Positions 18,916-26,953 of a DNA stretch of 64,000 nucleotides are shown here, in pieces; positions within the stretch are counted from its first letter, which is position 1, and each line of letters begins with the position of its first letter. Both the position numbers and the translations under genes were made by a program. The notes below the pieces were generated by a model. That model did no database searches. It saw only the letters and a program-made list of their open reading frames with translations, and had not been told where the DNA came from. The DNA is from an uncultured Clostridia bacterium (lineage in GTDB: Bacteria > Bacillota > Clostridia > TANB77 > CAG-508), in NCBI GenBank assembly GCA_934130285.1, contig CAKOXT010000002.1, forward strand, positions 124,001 through 188,000, in the 5' to 3' direction.

Positions 18916-19380
18916 ATGTTAAGAAAAGAAAATGGTGTTACATTTATTCTTTTAGTAGTAACAATGGTTGTGCTAGTTATATTAGGTACTGCGGCAGCGG
19001 CTGCAGGAATATCTACATATAAAGAATCTAAAGTTAAATTATATTTAAAAGAAATGGATGCAATAAAAGAAAAAGTTAGTTTGTATGCTGAAAAAGCTGA
19101 AGTGAATAGTAATTTAGATTTGGCTAATTTAGGAACACCAGCAGAGGATAAAGAGGCTTCTAGATATATTTTAGAAAAAGTTGTTGGTGCTTCTGAAGAT
19201 AGTTACGAAGATTATAGATATTTAGTTGCTAGTAATGTTGCTTCAGAGTTAGGGTTAGAGAACGCTCAAAAAGATATTGTTATAAATATTAAGACCCAAA
19301 AAGTTTATTCAATTATACCAGTTCAATATAATAATGAATTATTTTATTCAGCAGATGACTTAAGGGATAGTTTAAAATAA
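18916..19380 (+). CDS. Type IV pilin-like/pseudopilin-like protein
   Basis: 154 residues. The N-terminus MLRKENG followed by VTFILLVVTMVVLVILGTAA is laid out like a prepilin (short basic leader, Gly at -1, then about 20 hydrophobic residues), followed by a helix (KVKLYLKEMDAIKEKVSLYA) and a small globular part. The residue at +5 is Leu instead of the normally conserved Glu, so assembly into a pilus is doubtful. No prepilin peptidase or pilus ATPase gene is nearby. RBS AAGGGAG before ATG, 22 bases after the cyclophilin; a terminator follows. Confidence 0.65.
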   Translation: MLRKENGVTFILLVVTMVVLVILGTAAAAAGISTYKESKVKLYLKEMDAIKEKVSLYAEKAEVNSNLDLANLGTPAEDKEASRYILEKVVGASEDSYEDYRYLVASNVASELGLENAQKDIVINIKTQKVYSIIPVQYNNELFYSADDLRDSLK

Positions 19381-19431
19381 AAATGGAAGATGTACTGAAT
19401 CAAAATTTTTTGATTAGGTATTAGGTAGATT

Positions 19432-19469
19432 GGGAATGAACTCTGTATTATACAGGGCTCATTCCTTTT
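19432..19469 (+). terminator. Terminator after the pilin-like gene
   Basis: Hairpin GGGAATGAACTCTGTA/TACAGGGCTCATTCC with a 3-base loop and two mismatches/G-T pairs, then TTTT. Confidence 0.75.
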
Positions 19470-19507
19470 AATTTGCCCTTTATGTAGCTATATATTAAAG
19501 AAAAAGC

Positions 19508-19536
19508 TTGACAAATCAACTAAAATGTTGTAAAGT
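19508..19536 (+). promoter_or_regulatory. Promoter of the ylxM-ffh operon
   Basis: TTGACA at 19508-19513, a 17-base spacer, TAAAGT at 19531-19536. Confidence 0.6.
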
Positions 19537-19568
19537 ATATTAGCATTACAAAAAAAGAGGTGATTATC

Positions 19569-19913
19569 TTGGATAAAAATATTAAAATAAGTATTCTTTG
19601 TCAGATTTATGGCAAATTATTAACTGAAAAACAATATCAAGTTCTTGATGATTACTATAACAACGATTTATCTCTTTCTGAAATTGCAGAAAATCTTAAT
19701 ATAACAAGACAAGCCGTTAGAGATAATATAAAGAAGGGGGAAAATAAACTTTTCGAATATGAAGAAAAGTTAAATGTTATGAAAAAGACAATGGAGCAAG
19801 AAGAAAAAATTGCGATCGTCTTATCTGAAATAGCAAAGATTCAATCTAAATCTTCAGATAAAGAGGTTGGAAAAATATTAGAACACATTCATAATGTCTT
19901 AGTAAGTGAATAG
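19569..19913 (+). CDS. ylxM: YlxM-family helix-turn-helix protein of the SRP operon
   Basis: 114 residues from TTG 19569. The sigma-like helix-turn-helix LSLSEIAENLNITRQAVRDNIKKGE (about 30-54) is diagnostic of YlxM, which sits beside ffh in Firmicutes and modulates SRP function. The GTG at 19560 is part of the ribosome binding site AAAGAGGTGAT, so TTG nine bases later is the start. It leads a seven-gene cluster with ffh. Confidence 0.93.
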   Translation: MDKNIKISILCQIYGKLLTEKQYQVLDDYYNNDLSLSEIAENLNITRQAVRDNIKKGENKLFEYEEKLNVMKKTMEQEEKIAIVLSEIAKIQSKSSDKEVGKILEHIHNVLVSE

Positions 19914-19965
19914 ACTTCTTAGCTTGAGTAGTGTAAATTCATAAGACAAAAGAAGGGAGAAAGAT

Positions 19966-21333
19966 ATGGCTTTTGAAGGTTTATCATCAAGACTACAAGA
20001 AATTACAAGAAAATTAAAAGGTAAAGCAAGAATTACAGAATCTGATTTGAAAGAGGTTTTGCGTGAAGTTAAATTTGCTTTGCTGGATGCTGATGTTAAC
20101 TACAAAATTGTAAAAGATTTTGTTAAGGTAATTGAAGAAAAGGCTTTAGGTCAAGATGTTCTTAAGTCATTAACTCCGGGACAACAAGTAATCAAAATAG
20201 TTAAAGACGAATTAGTCGAACTATTAGGAGGAGAAAGTAGTAAAATTAATTTTACTTCAAATCCACCAACTATTATAATGCTTGTTGGTCTTCAAGGTTC
20301 TGGAAAAACTACAACAGCTGGAAAAATTGCAAACTTAATTCGTAAACAAGGAAAAAATCCTTTATTGGTTGCATGTGATGTATATAGACCTGCTGCTATA
20401 AAACAGTTACAAGTTGTTGGAAAACAATTAAATGTACCTGTTTATGCAAATGAGCAATCTAAGGATGTTGTAATGATTGCAAAACAAGCTATTAATGTAG
20501 CTATGTCAAAATTAAATGATGTTATTATTTTAGATACTGCTGGTAGACTTCATATTGATGAAGAATTAATGCAAGAACTTAAAAATTTAAAATCTAGTGT
20601 TAGACCACATGAAATTTTGTTAGTAGTTGATTCTATGACTGGTCAAGATGCTGTTAATGTTGCTGAAAGCTTTAATAGTAACTTAGGAATAGATGGTGTA
20701 GTACTTACAAAACTTGATGGTGATACTAGAGGTGGTGCAGCGTTATCTGTAAAAAAGGTAACTGGAAAACCAATTAAGTTTGCGGCTACTGGTGAGAAAT
20801 TGAGTGATATCGAAGAATTCCATCCTGATAGAATGGCATCAAGAATATTAGGAATGGGTGATGTTTTATCAATTATTGAAAAAGCAGAAGAAACTTTTGA
20901 TGAAGAAGAAGCTCTTAAAATGGAGAAGAAACTTAGAAAGCAAAAGTTTGATTTAGAAGATTATTTAGCTCAATTAAGACAAGTTAAAAAAATGGGTTCT
21001 TTTTCTTCAATATTGAAAATGTTACCTGGTATGGGAAACTTAAAAAATATTCAAATTGATGATAAAGAATTTGATAAAGTTGAAGCTATGATTTGTTCAA
21101 TGACATTGGAGGAAAGAAGAAATCCAAAGATATTGAATGGTAGCAGAAGACTTAGAATTGCTAAAGGTAGTGGAACAACAGTACAAGATATTAACAAGTT
21201 CATTAATTCTTTTGAAATGACACAAAAAATGATGAAGAAATTAACTAATAATAAAGGTGCCATGAAGAAGATGATGAGAGGTTTAGATGATGGTAATTTG
21301 GATATAAATGATATTACTAGAAATCTAAAATAA
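19966..21333 (+). CDS. ffh: Signal recognition particle protein Ffh
   Basis: 455 residues. GTPase of the signal recognition particle: an N-terminal helical bundle, the G domain with GLQGSGKTTT (about 108), the DTAGRLHID G3 region, TKLDGDTRGGA, and a Met-rich C-terminal M domain (from about 300, many Met) with the RNA-binding GMGNLKN and SRRLRIAKGSGT. It targets signal peptides to the membrane with FtsY. RBS AAGGGAGAAAGAT before ATG. Confidence 0.98.
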   Translation: MAFEGLSSRLQEITRKLKGKARITESDLKEVLREVKFALLDADVNYKIVKDFVKVIEEKALGQDVLKSLTPGQQVIKIVKDELVELLGGESSKINFTSNPPTIIMLVGLQGSGKTTTAGKIANLIRKQGKNPLLVACDVYRPAAIKQLQVVGKQLNVPVYANEQSKDVVMIAKQAINVAMSKLNDVIILDTAGRLHIDEELMQELKNLKSSVRPHEILLVVDSMTGQDAVNVAESFNSNLGIDGVVLTKLDGDTRGGAALSVKKVTGKPIKFAATGEKLSDIEEFHPDRMASRILGMGDVLSIIEKAEETFDEEEALKMEKKLRKQKFDLEDYLAQLRQVKKMGSFSSILKMLPGMGNLKNIQIDDKEFDKVEAMICSMTLEERRNPKILNGSRRLRIAKGSGTTVQDINKFINSFEMTQKMMKKLTNNKGAMKKMMRGLDDGNLDINDITRNLK

Positions 21334-21381
21334 AGTAGTTATTAAATTTTTAATTTTAATAAATAAAGAATTTTTTGGGAG

Positions 21382-21624
21382 GTGAAATTTATGGTAAAAA
21401 TAAGATTACAAAGAGAAGGAAAGAAAAAAGCTCCTTTCTATCATATAGTTGTTGCTGATTCAAGAAGAGCTAGAGATGGAAGAATAATTGAAAAAATAGG
21501 AACTTATGATCCAATGACAGATCCATCAACAGTTGTTTTAGATAAAGAATTAGTTGAAAAATGGATTAAAAATGGTGCAAAACCAACTGATACAGTTAAA
21601 AGACTTATTGCTGAAGCTAAATAA
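21382..21624 (+). CDS. rpsP: 30S ribosomal protein S16
   Basis: 80 residues, matching bS16: MVKIRLQREGKKKAPFYHIV and ADSRRARDGRIIEKIGTYDP are family-specific. RBS GGGAGGTGAAATTT before ATG. Part of the classic rpsP-khpA-rimM-trmD-rplS set. Confidence 0.98.
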   Translation: MKFMVKIRLQREGKKKAPFYHIVVADSRRARDGRIIEKIGTYDPMTDPSTVVLDKELVEKWIKNGAKPTDTVKRLIAEAK

Positions 21625-21645
21625 TTAAGTTAGGTGGTAAAAAGC

Positions 21646-21876
21646 ATGAAAGAAATTCTAGAAACTATGATTAAGAACCTTGTTGAAGATGAAGCTTCAG
21701 TATCAATTGAAGAAATTGCTCAAGATTCAGAAATTAAATTTGAAGTTAGAGTAAATGAAAAAGATATGGGAAGAGTTATTGGAAAAAAGGGAAAAATCGC
21801 ACAATCAATAAGAACAGTTATGAAAGCGATTGCCGCTAAAGAAAACAAAAAAACAAGTATTGAATTTATTGATTAG
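21646..21876 (+). CDS. khpA: KH-domain RNA-binding protein KhpA
   Basis: 76 residues. A single KH domain with the GxxG loop GRVIGKKGKIAQSIR. KhpA binds RNA (with KhpB/EloR) and affects cell elongation in Gram-positives. The upstream in-frame GTG at 21634 belongs to the ribosome binding site TTAGGTGG, so ATG 21646 is the start. It follows rpsP by 21 bases. Confidence 0.95.
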   Translation: MKEILETMIKNLVEDEASVSIEEIAQDSEIKFEVRVNEKDMGRVIGKKGKIAQSIRTVMKAIAAKENKKTSIEFID

Positions 21877-21885
21877 GAAAAAAAT

Positions 21886-22395
21886 ATGCAAGAATATTTT
21901 GAAATTGGTCAAATCGTTAATACGTCTGGTTTAAAGGGATTGGTTAAAGTTAATCTTTTTACAGATGATATAACTAAGATTGAAGAATTTGATAAAGTAA
22001 TAATTGAAAAAAATAAAAAGCAACAAGAGTATGAGATTGAAGAAGTTAAATATCATAAAAATCAAGCTTTAATTAAATTTAAAGGAATTGATAATATTGA
22101 TGAAGCTGAAAAATTGAGAAATTCTTATATTAAGATACATCGAGATGATGAGCCTGAACTTCCAGAAGATACATATTATATTGTTGATTTGATAGGTCTT
22201 GAAGTTTTTTCAGATGAAGGTAATAAATTAGGAGTACTTAAAGAAGTATATCCAATTCCATCAGGGGAACATGATATATATGTTGTGGATACTGGGGAAA
22301 AAGAAATACTCTTACCAGCAATTGGCGAAGTTGTTGTAAGTATTGATATTCCTAATAAAAAGATGATTGTACATCTTTTACCTGGATTAATATAA
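21886..22395 (+). CDS. rimM: Ribosome maturation factor RimM
   Basis: 169 residues. Assists 16S processing and 30S head assembly. N-terminal barrel (YFEIGQIVNTSGLKGLVKV) and C-terminal PRC-barrel (YYIVDLIGLEVFSDEGNKLG.. HDIYVVDTGEKEILLPAI). Only a weak AGGA precedes ATG by about 9 bases, so translation may be coupled to khpA. Confidence 0.95.
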   Translation: MQEYFEIGQIVNTSGLKGLVKVNLFTDDITKIEEFDKVIIEKNKKQQEYEIEEVKYHKNQALIKFKGIDNIDEAEKLRNSYIKIHRDDEPELPEDTYYIVDLIGLEVFSDEGNKLGVLKEVYPIPSGEHDIYVVDTGEKEILLPAIGEVVVSIDIPNKKMIVHLLPGLI

Positions 22396-22408
22396 AGGAG
22401 ATGTTAAA

Positions 22409-23134
22409 ATGAAGTTTGATGTTTTAACATTGTTTCCAGAAATGTTCGAACCGCTAAAACAAAGTATTATAAAACGTGCTGTAGAAAAGAATCTAATAGA
22501 TATTAATTTAATAAATATTAGAGATTTTTCAGAAGATAAGCACAACAAAGTTGATGATACTCCATATGGTGGAGGAGCAGGAATGCTTATGAAACCAGAT
22601 GTTGTGGATAAAGCATATAATTCTATAAAATCTGAAAATGCAAAAGTTATTTATCTTACACCTCAAGGAAAAACATTAAATCAAAGAATTGTAAGAGATT
22701 TATCTAAGCAAGAACATTTAATATTACTTTGTGGTCATTATGAAGGTATTGACCAGAGAGTATTAGATAAAATTGTAGATGAAGAAATTTCAATTGGAGA
22801 TTATGTTTTAACAGGTGGTGAGTTACCAGCAATGGTATTGATAGATAGTGTTTCAAGATATGTTGATGGAGTTTTATCTGATGAATCAACTGATGAAGAA
22901 TCTTTTTCAAATGGTTTGTTAGAATATCCTCAATATACAAGACCAGAAATTTTTGATAATGTTAAGGTTCCTGACGTTTTAATTTCAGGACACCATGAAA
23001 ATATTCGTAAATGGCGAAGAGAAAGATCTTTGGAAAATACATTCAAAAAAAGACCAGAAATGTTAGAAAATATAGAGCTAACGGAAAAAGAAAAAGTCTA
23101 TATAGAAAAATTAAAGAAGGAGGTCCAAGAATAA
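22409..23134 (+). CDS. trmD: tRNA (guanine37-N1)-methyltransferase TrmD
   Basis: 241 residues, a SPOUT enzyme that makes m1G37 and prevents frameshifting. The SAM trefoil-knot signatures are present: LCGHYEGIDQRV, SIGDYVLTGGELPAM and the late SGHHENIRKWRRE. RBS AAAGGAGATGTTAAA before ATG. The stop TAA shares its last base with the ATG of rplS. Confidence 0.98.
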   Translation: MKFDVLTLFPEMFEPLKQSIIKRAVEKNLIDINLINIRDFSEDKHNKVDDTPYGGGAGMLMKPDVVDKAYNSIKSENAKVIYLTPQGKTLNQRIVRDLSKQEHLILLCGHYEGIDQRVLDKIVDEEISIGDYVLTGGELPAMVLIDSVSRYVDGVLSDESTDEESFSNGLLEYPQYTRPEIFDNVKVPDVLISGHHENIRKWRRERSLENTFKKRPEMLENIELTEKEKVYIEKLKKEVQE

Positions 23135-23631
23135 TGGATATTATTAAATCAATAGAACATGAACAACTAAAGAATAAGATTCCTGATTTACGTATTGGTG
23201 ATACTGTAAGAGTACACGTAAAAATTAAAGAAGGAAATAGAGAAAGAATCCAAGTATTTGAAGGAATAATAATTAAAAAACAAGGTGGAGGAGTTAATGC
23301 AACATTTACAGTAAGAAGAATTTCTTATGGTGTTGGTGTTGAAAAAACATTCTTAGTTCATTCACCAAACGTTGAAAAAGTTGAAGTAACTAGAGTAGGT
23401 AAAGCTAGAAGAGCTAAATTATACTACTTAAGAGACAGAGTTGGTAAAGCTGCTAAGACTAAAGAAAAAGTTGGAGCAAGAATTGAAACTAGAGAAATCG
23501 TTGTTAAAGAAGAAGTTGTTCCAGGAGAATCAGAAGTTGCTGAAGATGCTACAAACGTAGCTCCAGAAACAGTTGAAGCTCCAGTTGCTGAAGAAGTTAA
23601 AGCAGAAGAAACAAAAACTGATAAAGAATAA
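23134..23631 (+). CDS. rplS: 50S ribosomal protein L19 with a C-terminal extension
   Basis: 165 residues; L19 is usually about 115. The core (MDIIKSIEHEQLKNKIPDLR, RERIQVFEGIIIKKQGGG, RVGKAKRAKLYYLRD-like end) is intact; from about residue 112 there is an extra tail that is Glu/Val/Ala-rich (EEVVPGESEVAEDATNVAPE and repeats of VAEE). L19 lies at the 30S/50S interface. ATG 23134 is preceded by AAGGAGGTCC; the longer upstream frame inside trmD is not coding. Last gene of the operon. Confidence 0.96.
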   Translation: MDIIKSIEHEQLKNKIPDLRIGDTVRVHVKIKEGNRERIQVFEGIIIKKQGGGVNATFTVRRISYGVGVEKTFLVHSPNVEKVEVTRVGKARRAKLYYLRDRVGKAAKTKEKVGARIETREIVVKEEVVPGESEVAEDATNVAPETVEAPVAEEVKAEETKTDKE

Positions 23632-23640
23632 TTATAAATA

Positions 23641-23673
23641 AAAAATTCCTAATTTTGAATTAGGAATTTTTTT
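23641..23673 (+). terminator. Terminator of the ffh-rplS operon
   Basis: Hairpin AAATTCCTAATT-TTG-AATTAGGAATTT followed by a T run. Confidence 0.85.
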
Positions 23674-23887
23674 ATTTTTGATTGATTTCATAGATACTGT
23701 TTCAAACTAAAAGTTCGAACAGAAACGTCGCTGGAGCGAATCACATACAAGTTACGAACTAAGTTCTCTTTCTAAAAACATTATATACAAAATTTTCACG
23801 AATTTCAATGAAAGTATATAAAGTTTTCAAATTAAATGATAGAATTTGTTAAAATTACAAATAACTTATTTTAAGGATGTGATTATT

Positions 23888-24886
23888 ATGTTAGATATTA
23901 ATTTTAATCAAATTATTGAAATGATTGAAAAAAGAAAAAATAATGCTTACAGAAAAGTAAATGAAGAAATGATTTTATTGTATTTAGAAGTTGGTAAATT
24001 CCTATATGAACTAAAAGAAAATAGTAATTATGGTGATAAAATAACAACAAAAGCCTCAGATTTTATGAATAATAATTATCCTAACATAAAAGGTTTTACT
24101 AAAAGAAATATAGAACGTATGATTCAATTTTATAGTACTTATAAAGATGATGAGATTGCGACACCACTGGTGACGCAATTGTCTTGGACAAACAATTTAC
24201 TTATATTAAGTGGAGCTAAAAGCAAAGAAGAAAGACATTTTTATTTAAAATTGTCTATTAAAAATAATTATTCAAAAAGAGAATTAGATAGACAAATATC
24301 ATCAGCATATTACGAAAGATATATGCTTTCAGATGGAAAACAATTATCAACAGTAAATAAAACTGTAGATGAGGATGATTATCCAAATACTAGAATTTTA
24401 GATACTTATAGTTTAGAGTTTTTGGATTTACCAAATGAATTTTCAGAAAAGGATTTAAAAAATGCAATTATAAAGAACTTAAAAGATTTTATATTAGAAG
24501 TTGGTAAAGACTTCACTTTTATCGGAGATGAATATAGAGTTCAAGTTGGAAATCATGACTTCTTTATTGACTTATTATTCTATAACAGAGAGTTATCTTG
24601 TTTGGTAGCATTTGAATTAAAATTAGGAGAATTTAAAGCAGAATATTTAGGAAAAATGAATTTATATTTAGAAGCACTAGATAGAGATGTGAAAAAAGAA
24701 CAAGAGAATCCAAGTGTTGGTGTTATACTTTGTAGTTCTAAAGATGAAGATGTTGTTGAATATTCAATTAGTAAAAATATGTCTCAAACTATGATTTCTG
24801 AATATAAGTTAAAATTAATTGATAAAAAATTATTAGAAACAAAACTTAAAGAAATGAAAAATTTGATAGATAATAATGATAAATAG
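23888..24886 (+). CDS. YhcG-family PDDEXK nuclease domain protein (DUF1016)
   Basis: 332 residues. The N-terminal DUF1016 part (about 1-160) includes TPLVTQLSWTNNLLILSGA, the counterpart of the family SWxH motif; the C-terminal nuclease-like domain shows DFFIDLLFYNRELSCLVAFELKLGEF (about 223-250; D...E.K). Such proteins often accompany restriction systems, but here no methylase or specificity gene is adjacent. True start is ATG 23888 (AAGGATGTGATT upstream), not the in-frame ATG at 23846. It begins the accessory region after rplS. Confidence 0.85.
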   Translation: MLDINFNQIIEMIEKRKNNAYRKVNEEMILLYLEVGKFLYELKENSNYGDKITTKASDFMNNNYPNIKGFTKRNIERMIQFYSTYKDDEIATPLVTQLSWTNNLLILSGAKSKEERHFYLKLSIKNNYSKRELDRQISSAYYERYMLSDGKQLSTVNKTVDEDDYPNTRILDTYSLEFLDLPNEFSEKDLKNAIIKNLKDFILEVGKDFTFIGDEYRVQVGNHDFFIDLLFYNRELSCLVAFELKLGEFKAEYLGKMNLYLEALDRDVKKEQENPSVGVILCSSKDEDVVEYSISKNMSQTMISEYKLKLIDKKLLETKLKEMKNLIDNNDK

Positions 24887-24905
24887 TAATTTATAGGAGA
24901 ATAAA

Positions 24906-25520
24906 ATGTTAGGTAAATTATTTGAATGTGAAGTAGATAAAAATAAGAAGTATTATAGAGTTATACAAACAATAAACGAATATAAAGATGGAAAGAAATT
25001 TCCAATTGATGAAGTGGTAATGGCAGACAAAGAAATTGATTTAAATGCAACTGAAAGTATACAAATGGGAGGATTTTGTGTATCTACATATAATTATGCT
25101 TTTAGATGGCTGATTAGAGGAGATACATTATGTGAGGTTATAATTCCAGAAGATAGTAAATTTTATAAGACAGTAAGCGATAATGATGTATATGTTTGTG
25201 AAAAAATGATTTTAACTAATCCTAAAAAAATAGATGATAATTTCGCAATGGAATTATATAAAGTATCAACTTTAAATGAGATTTCTTATTTTAGAGCAAT
25301 GGCAGCATGTGCTATATGCGGCTATATAAATACAGCGCTAAAAGTATTTGAAGATAAAGTAAATATTCAAAATATTAGTGTTGCAATACCAGAATTTGAA
25401 GGCTTTTGCAAGCGAAGAGAAGAAGAACATTATGGAAAAAATATACTAGAAATTGAAAGTGTTAAGATTATATATAATAAATTAAAAGAACTTCAAAATA
25501 ATAAAAAAATTGAGCAATAA
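24906..25520 (+). CDS. Hypothetical protein, 204 aa
   Basis: Not recognised as a named family. Soluble, with three parts: a beta-rich N-terminus that has GGFCVSTYNYAFRWLIRGDTLC (Cys/Arg/Asp pattern seen in small phage- and island-borne proteins), a mid segment EVIIPEDSKFYK.. VTNPKKIDDNFAM, and a C-terminal helical region. RBS TTATAGGAGAATAAA before ATG, 20 bases after the YhcG gene, so the two are likely one transcript. Codon use is native AT-rich. Confidence 0.7.
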   Translation: MLGKLFECEVDKNKKYYRVIQTINEYKDGKKFPIDEVVMADKEIDLNATESIQMGGFCVSTYNYAFRWLIRGDTLCEVIIPEDSKFYKTVSDNDVYVCEKMILTNPKKIDDNFAMELYKVSTLNEISYFRAMAACAICGYINTALKVFEDKVNIQNISVAIPEFEGFCKRREEEHYGKNILEIESVKIIYNKLKELQNNKKIEQ

Positions 25521-25574
25521 ATTACAATTTATAATTAAAATTATTTGCAAATTAATAATATTATTTCCATTAAA

Positions 25575-25663
25575 GGGTATGGGAGTTCCAATAGTAGAAT
25601 TTGGGTGGGAGTACAAATTCAGTGCTGTCTAGCTATCTAGACATAGATGTTATTCCCATATTC
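25575..25663 (+). ncRNA. Candidate three-way-junction structured RNA
   Basis: Three nested helices can be drawn: P1 GGGTATGGGA (25575-25584) with TCCCATATTC (25654-25663), 10 bp; P2 GAATTTG (25597-25603) with CAAATTC (25614-25620) closing the loop GGTGGGAGTA; P3 GTCTAG (25627-25632) with CTAGAC (25637-25642) closing CTAT. A terminator hairpin follows 9 bases later, a layout used by small RNAs and riboswitches. No known class was recognised and no + strand gene is directly downstream. Confidence 0.4.
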
Positions 25664-25671
25664 AAAGAAAC

Positions 25672-25718
25672 AAAAAAGAGGATTAAATTATTTTGATAAA
25701 TTTTTCCTCTTTTTTGAA
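25672..25718. terminator. Bidirectional terminator
   Basis: AAAAAAGAGGA/TCCTCTTTTTT, 11 bp with U-runs on both strands. On + it can end the YhcG transcript and the candidate RNA. Confidence 0.7.
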
Positions 25719-25730
25719 GATTATTTATAT

Positions 25731-25766
25731 AAAATAAAAACTCACGAACTTCTAAGTCCGTAAGTT
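25731..25766 (-). terminator. Terminator of the lone tRNA-Gly gene
   Basis: On the - strand, hairpin ACTTACGGACTT-AGA-AGTTCGTGAGT followed by TTTTTATTTT, just downstream of the tRNA 3' end. Confidence 0.6.
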
Positions 25767-25774
25767 GATTTCAA

Positions 25775-25849
<75 letters not shown>

Positions 25850-25860
25850 ACTTCATGTAT

Positions 25861-25889
25861 ATTATAATATATTTATTTGTTTTTGACAA
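25861..25889 (-). promoter_or_regulatory. Promoter of the divergent tRNA-Gly
   Basis: On the - strand TTGTCA, a 17-base spacer, TATAAT, ending 12 bases before the tRNA 5' end. Confidence 0.75.
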
Positions 25890-25979
25890 ATAATATTAGA
25901 AATTTTATTAATGTGTATAAGTGATTTGTATTGAATACTTATAAAATATATGTATGAATATACTTAGACGATTGAAAAA

Positions 25980-26008
25980 TTGAAAACTTATGTAAATGAT
26001 GGTATAAT
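25980..26008 (+). promoter_or_regulatory. Promoter of the 216-aa foreign gene
   Basis: TTGAAA at 25980-25985, a 17-base spacer, TATAAT at 26003-26008. Confidence 0.7.
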
Positions 26009-26061
26009 ATAATTATGTTGGGATGTACCAACTAAAAAATATAAAACGGAGGTGCCGAACA

Positions 26062-26712
26062 ATGGCAAAAATTAACAAAGAACGGACAACCAAGCAGGTA
26101 ATGGGAATCGCGAAGGATCAGATCCGGGATTGCAAGAAATTGCAGATGGACAATATCATTTTCCCTAAGTGGGATGATCTTGGACTTCTCGGATTGATTT
26201 TCCGGCAGGATGTTAAAACTAAGGAACAGCCTGATGGCTGTATCTATGACGAAGCAACTTACCGCGTGGTGATGAGAGTTATTAACGGTAAGGTGCTGAT
26301 GACAGGTGGACGTCCTGATGCGTATACTTGGAAACATCAGAAGGTTGAAAGCAGCAAAAATGTGAGATTTATTGGTTGCAATTCTGCAGAAGCACTGATT
26401 AATCTGTCTGGAATGCTGGAGACTATCTCGGATGTCGAAGAGAAAAAAATGTTTGCAGATATGTTCTGCAACATGAAAAAAGATTTGCTTCTTGTTACTT
26501 CTGCCGAGGAAAGTAGACGTTGTGTCGAAATCACTCCTGATTTGTATGCTGCTGGAATTACTAGTTGCGTCGATGAGTGGATGGAAGTTGATTCCAATGG
26601 TGAGGCAGAAGAAACTCGCCTGAATGTTGGAGACTTTCTGATTGTGAATGAAGCTGGAAACAGTGTTTATTGCATCAGAAGAGAAGAGTTTTTGGAAACT
26701 CATTCTTTGTAA
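26062..26712 (+). CDS. Hypothetical protein, 216 aa, foreign codon use
   Basis: Not recognised. Soluble, mixed alpha/beta, seven cysteines, no signal peptide or membrane span. N-terminus MAKINKERTTKQVMGIAKDQ. Its DNA is clearly richer in G+C than the neighbours and uses CGG, CTG, CAG, GCG and ATC codons that the host genes avoid, a sign of recent transfer. Start ATG 26062 is set by GGAGGTG 8 bases upstream. It has its own strong promoter and a downstream hairpin, and lies between tRNA-Gly genes. Confidence 0.75.
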   Translation: MAKINKERTTKQVMGIAKDQIRDCKKLQMDNIIFPKWDDLGLLGLIFRQDVKTKEQPDGCIYDEATYRVVMRVINGKVLMTGGRPDAYTWKHQKVESSKNVRFIGCNSAEALINLSGMLETISDVEEKKMFADMFCNMKKDLLLVTSAEESRRCVEITPDLYAAGITSCVDEWMEVDSNGEAEETRLNVGDFLIVNEAGNSVYCIRREEFLETHSL

Positions 26713-26767
26713 AAATGTAAAAACTCCACAGCACTAATGCTGACAAGAGGTGTCTTGTAAAAATTAG

Positions 26768-26797
26768 AATATGGCATTCCGAAAGGAGTGCCATATT
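26768..26797 (+). terminator. Hairpin downstream of the 216-aa gene
   Basis: AATATGGCATTCC-GAAA-GGAGTGCCATATT, 13 bp with a GNRA-type loop. The T-tract is short, so it may be a processing or mRNA-stabilising stem rather than a terminator. Confidence 0.5.
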
Positions 26798-26836
26798 TAA
26801 TGTATTTAAATAATTATTGGATAGATATATTGAACA

Positions 26837-26865
26837 TTGATTTATGAGGTAATGTATGATAGAAT
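26837..26865 (+). promoter_or_regulatory. Promoter of the 66-aa gene
   Basis: TTGATT, a 17-base spacer, TAGAAT, with TG-A before the -10 (extended -10). An 80-base leader with an unused AAGGAGG follows. Confidence 0.55.
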
Positions 26866-26953
26866 AACAAAACTAAATGATAAGGAGGTTTTGTAGTTTT
26901 GTAACTATTAACATGCTAGGAATAATTTCCAAAACCGAGCAGGAGGAAGAACG

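Noticed and set aside
23011..23133. In-frame extension of rplS to an earlier start inside trmD
   Set aside because: The true start is ATG 23134 with AAGGAGG upstream. The extension encodes Lys/Arg-rich text unrelated to L19 and overlaps the trmD end.
23690..23775. Fourth copy of the palindromic element
   Set aside because: A CG-rich patch (GTCGCTGGAGCGAATCACA) recalls the right half of copy 1, but no arms or CCTTG motif are present, so it is unproven.
26032..26703. Long open frame on the - strand opposite the 216-aa gene
   Set aside because: No ribosome binding site; the + strand has promoter, ribosome binding site and matching ends. The frame is a shadow of a G+C-richer gene.
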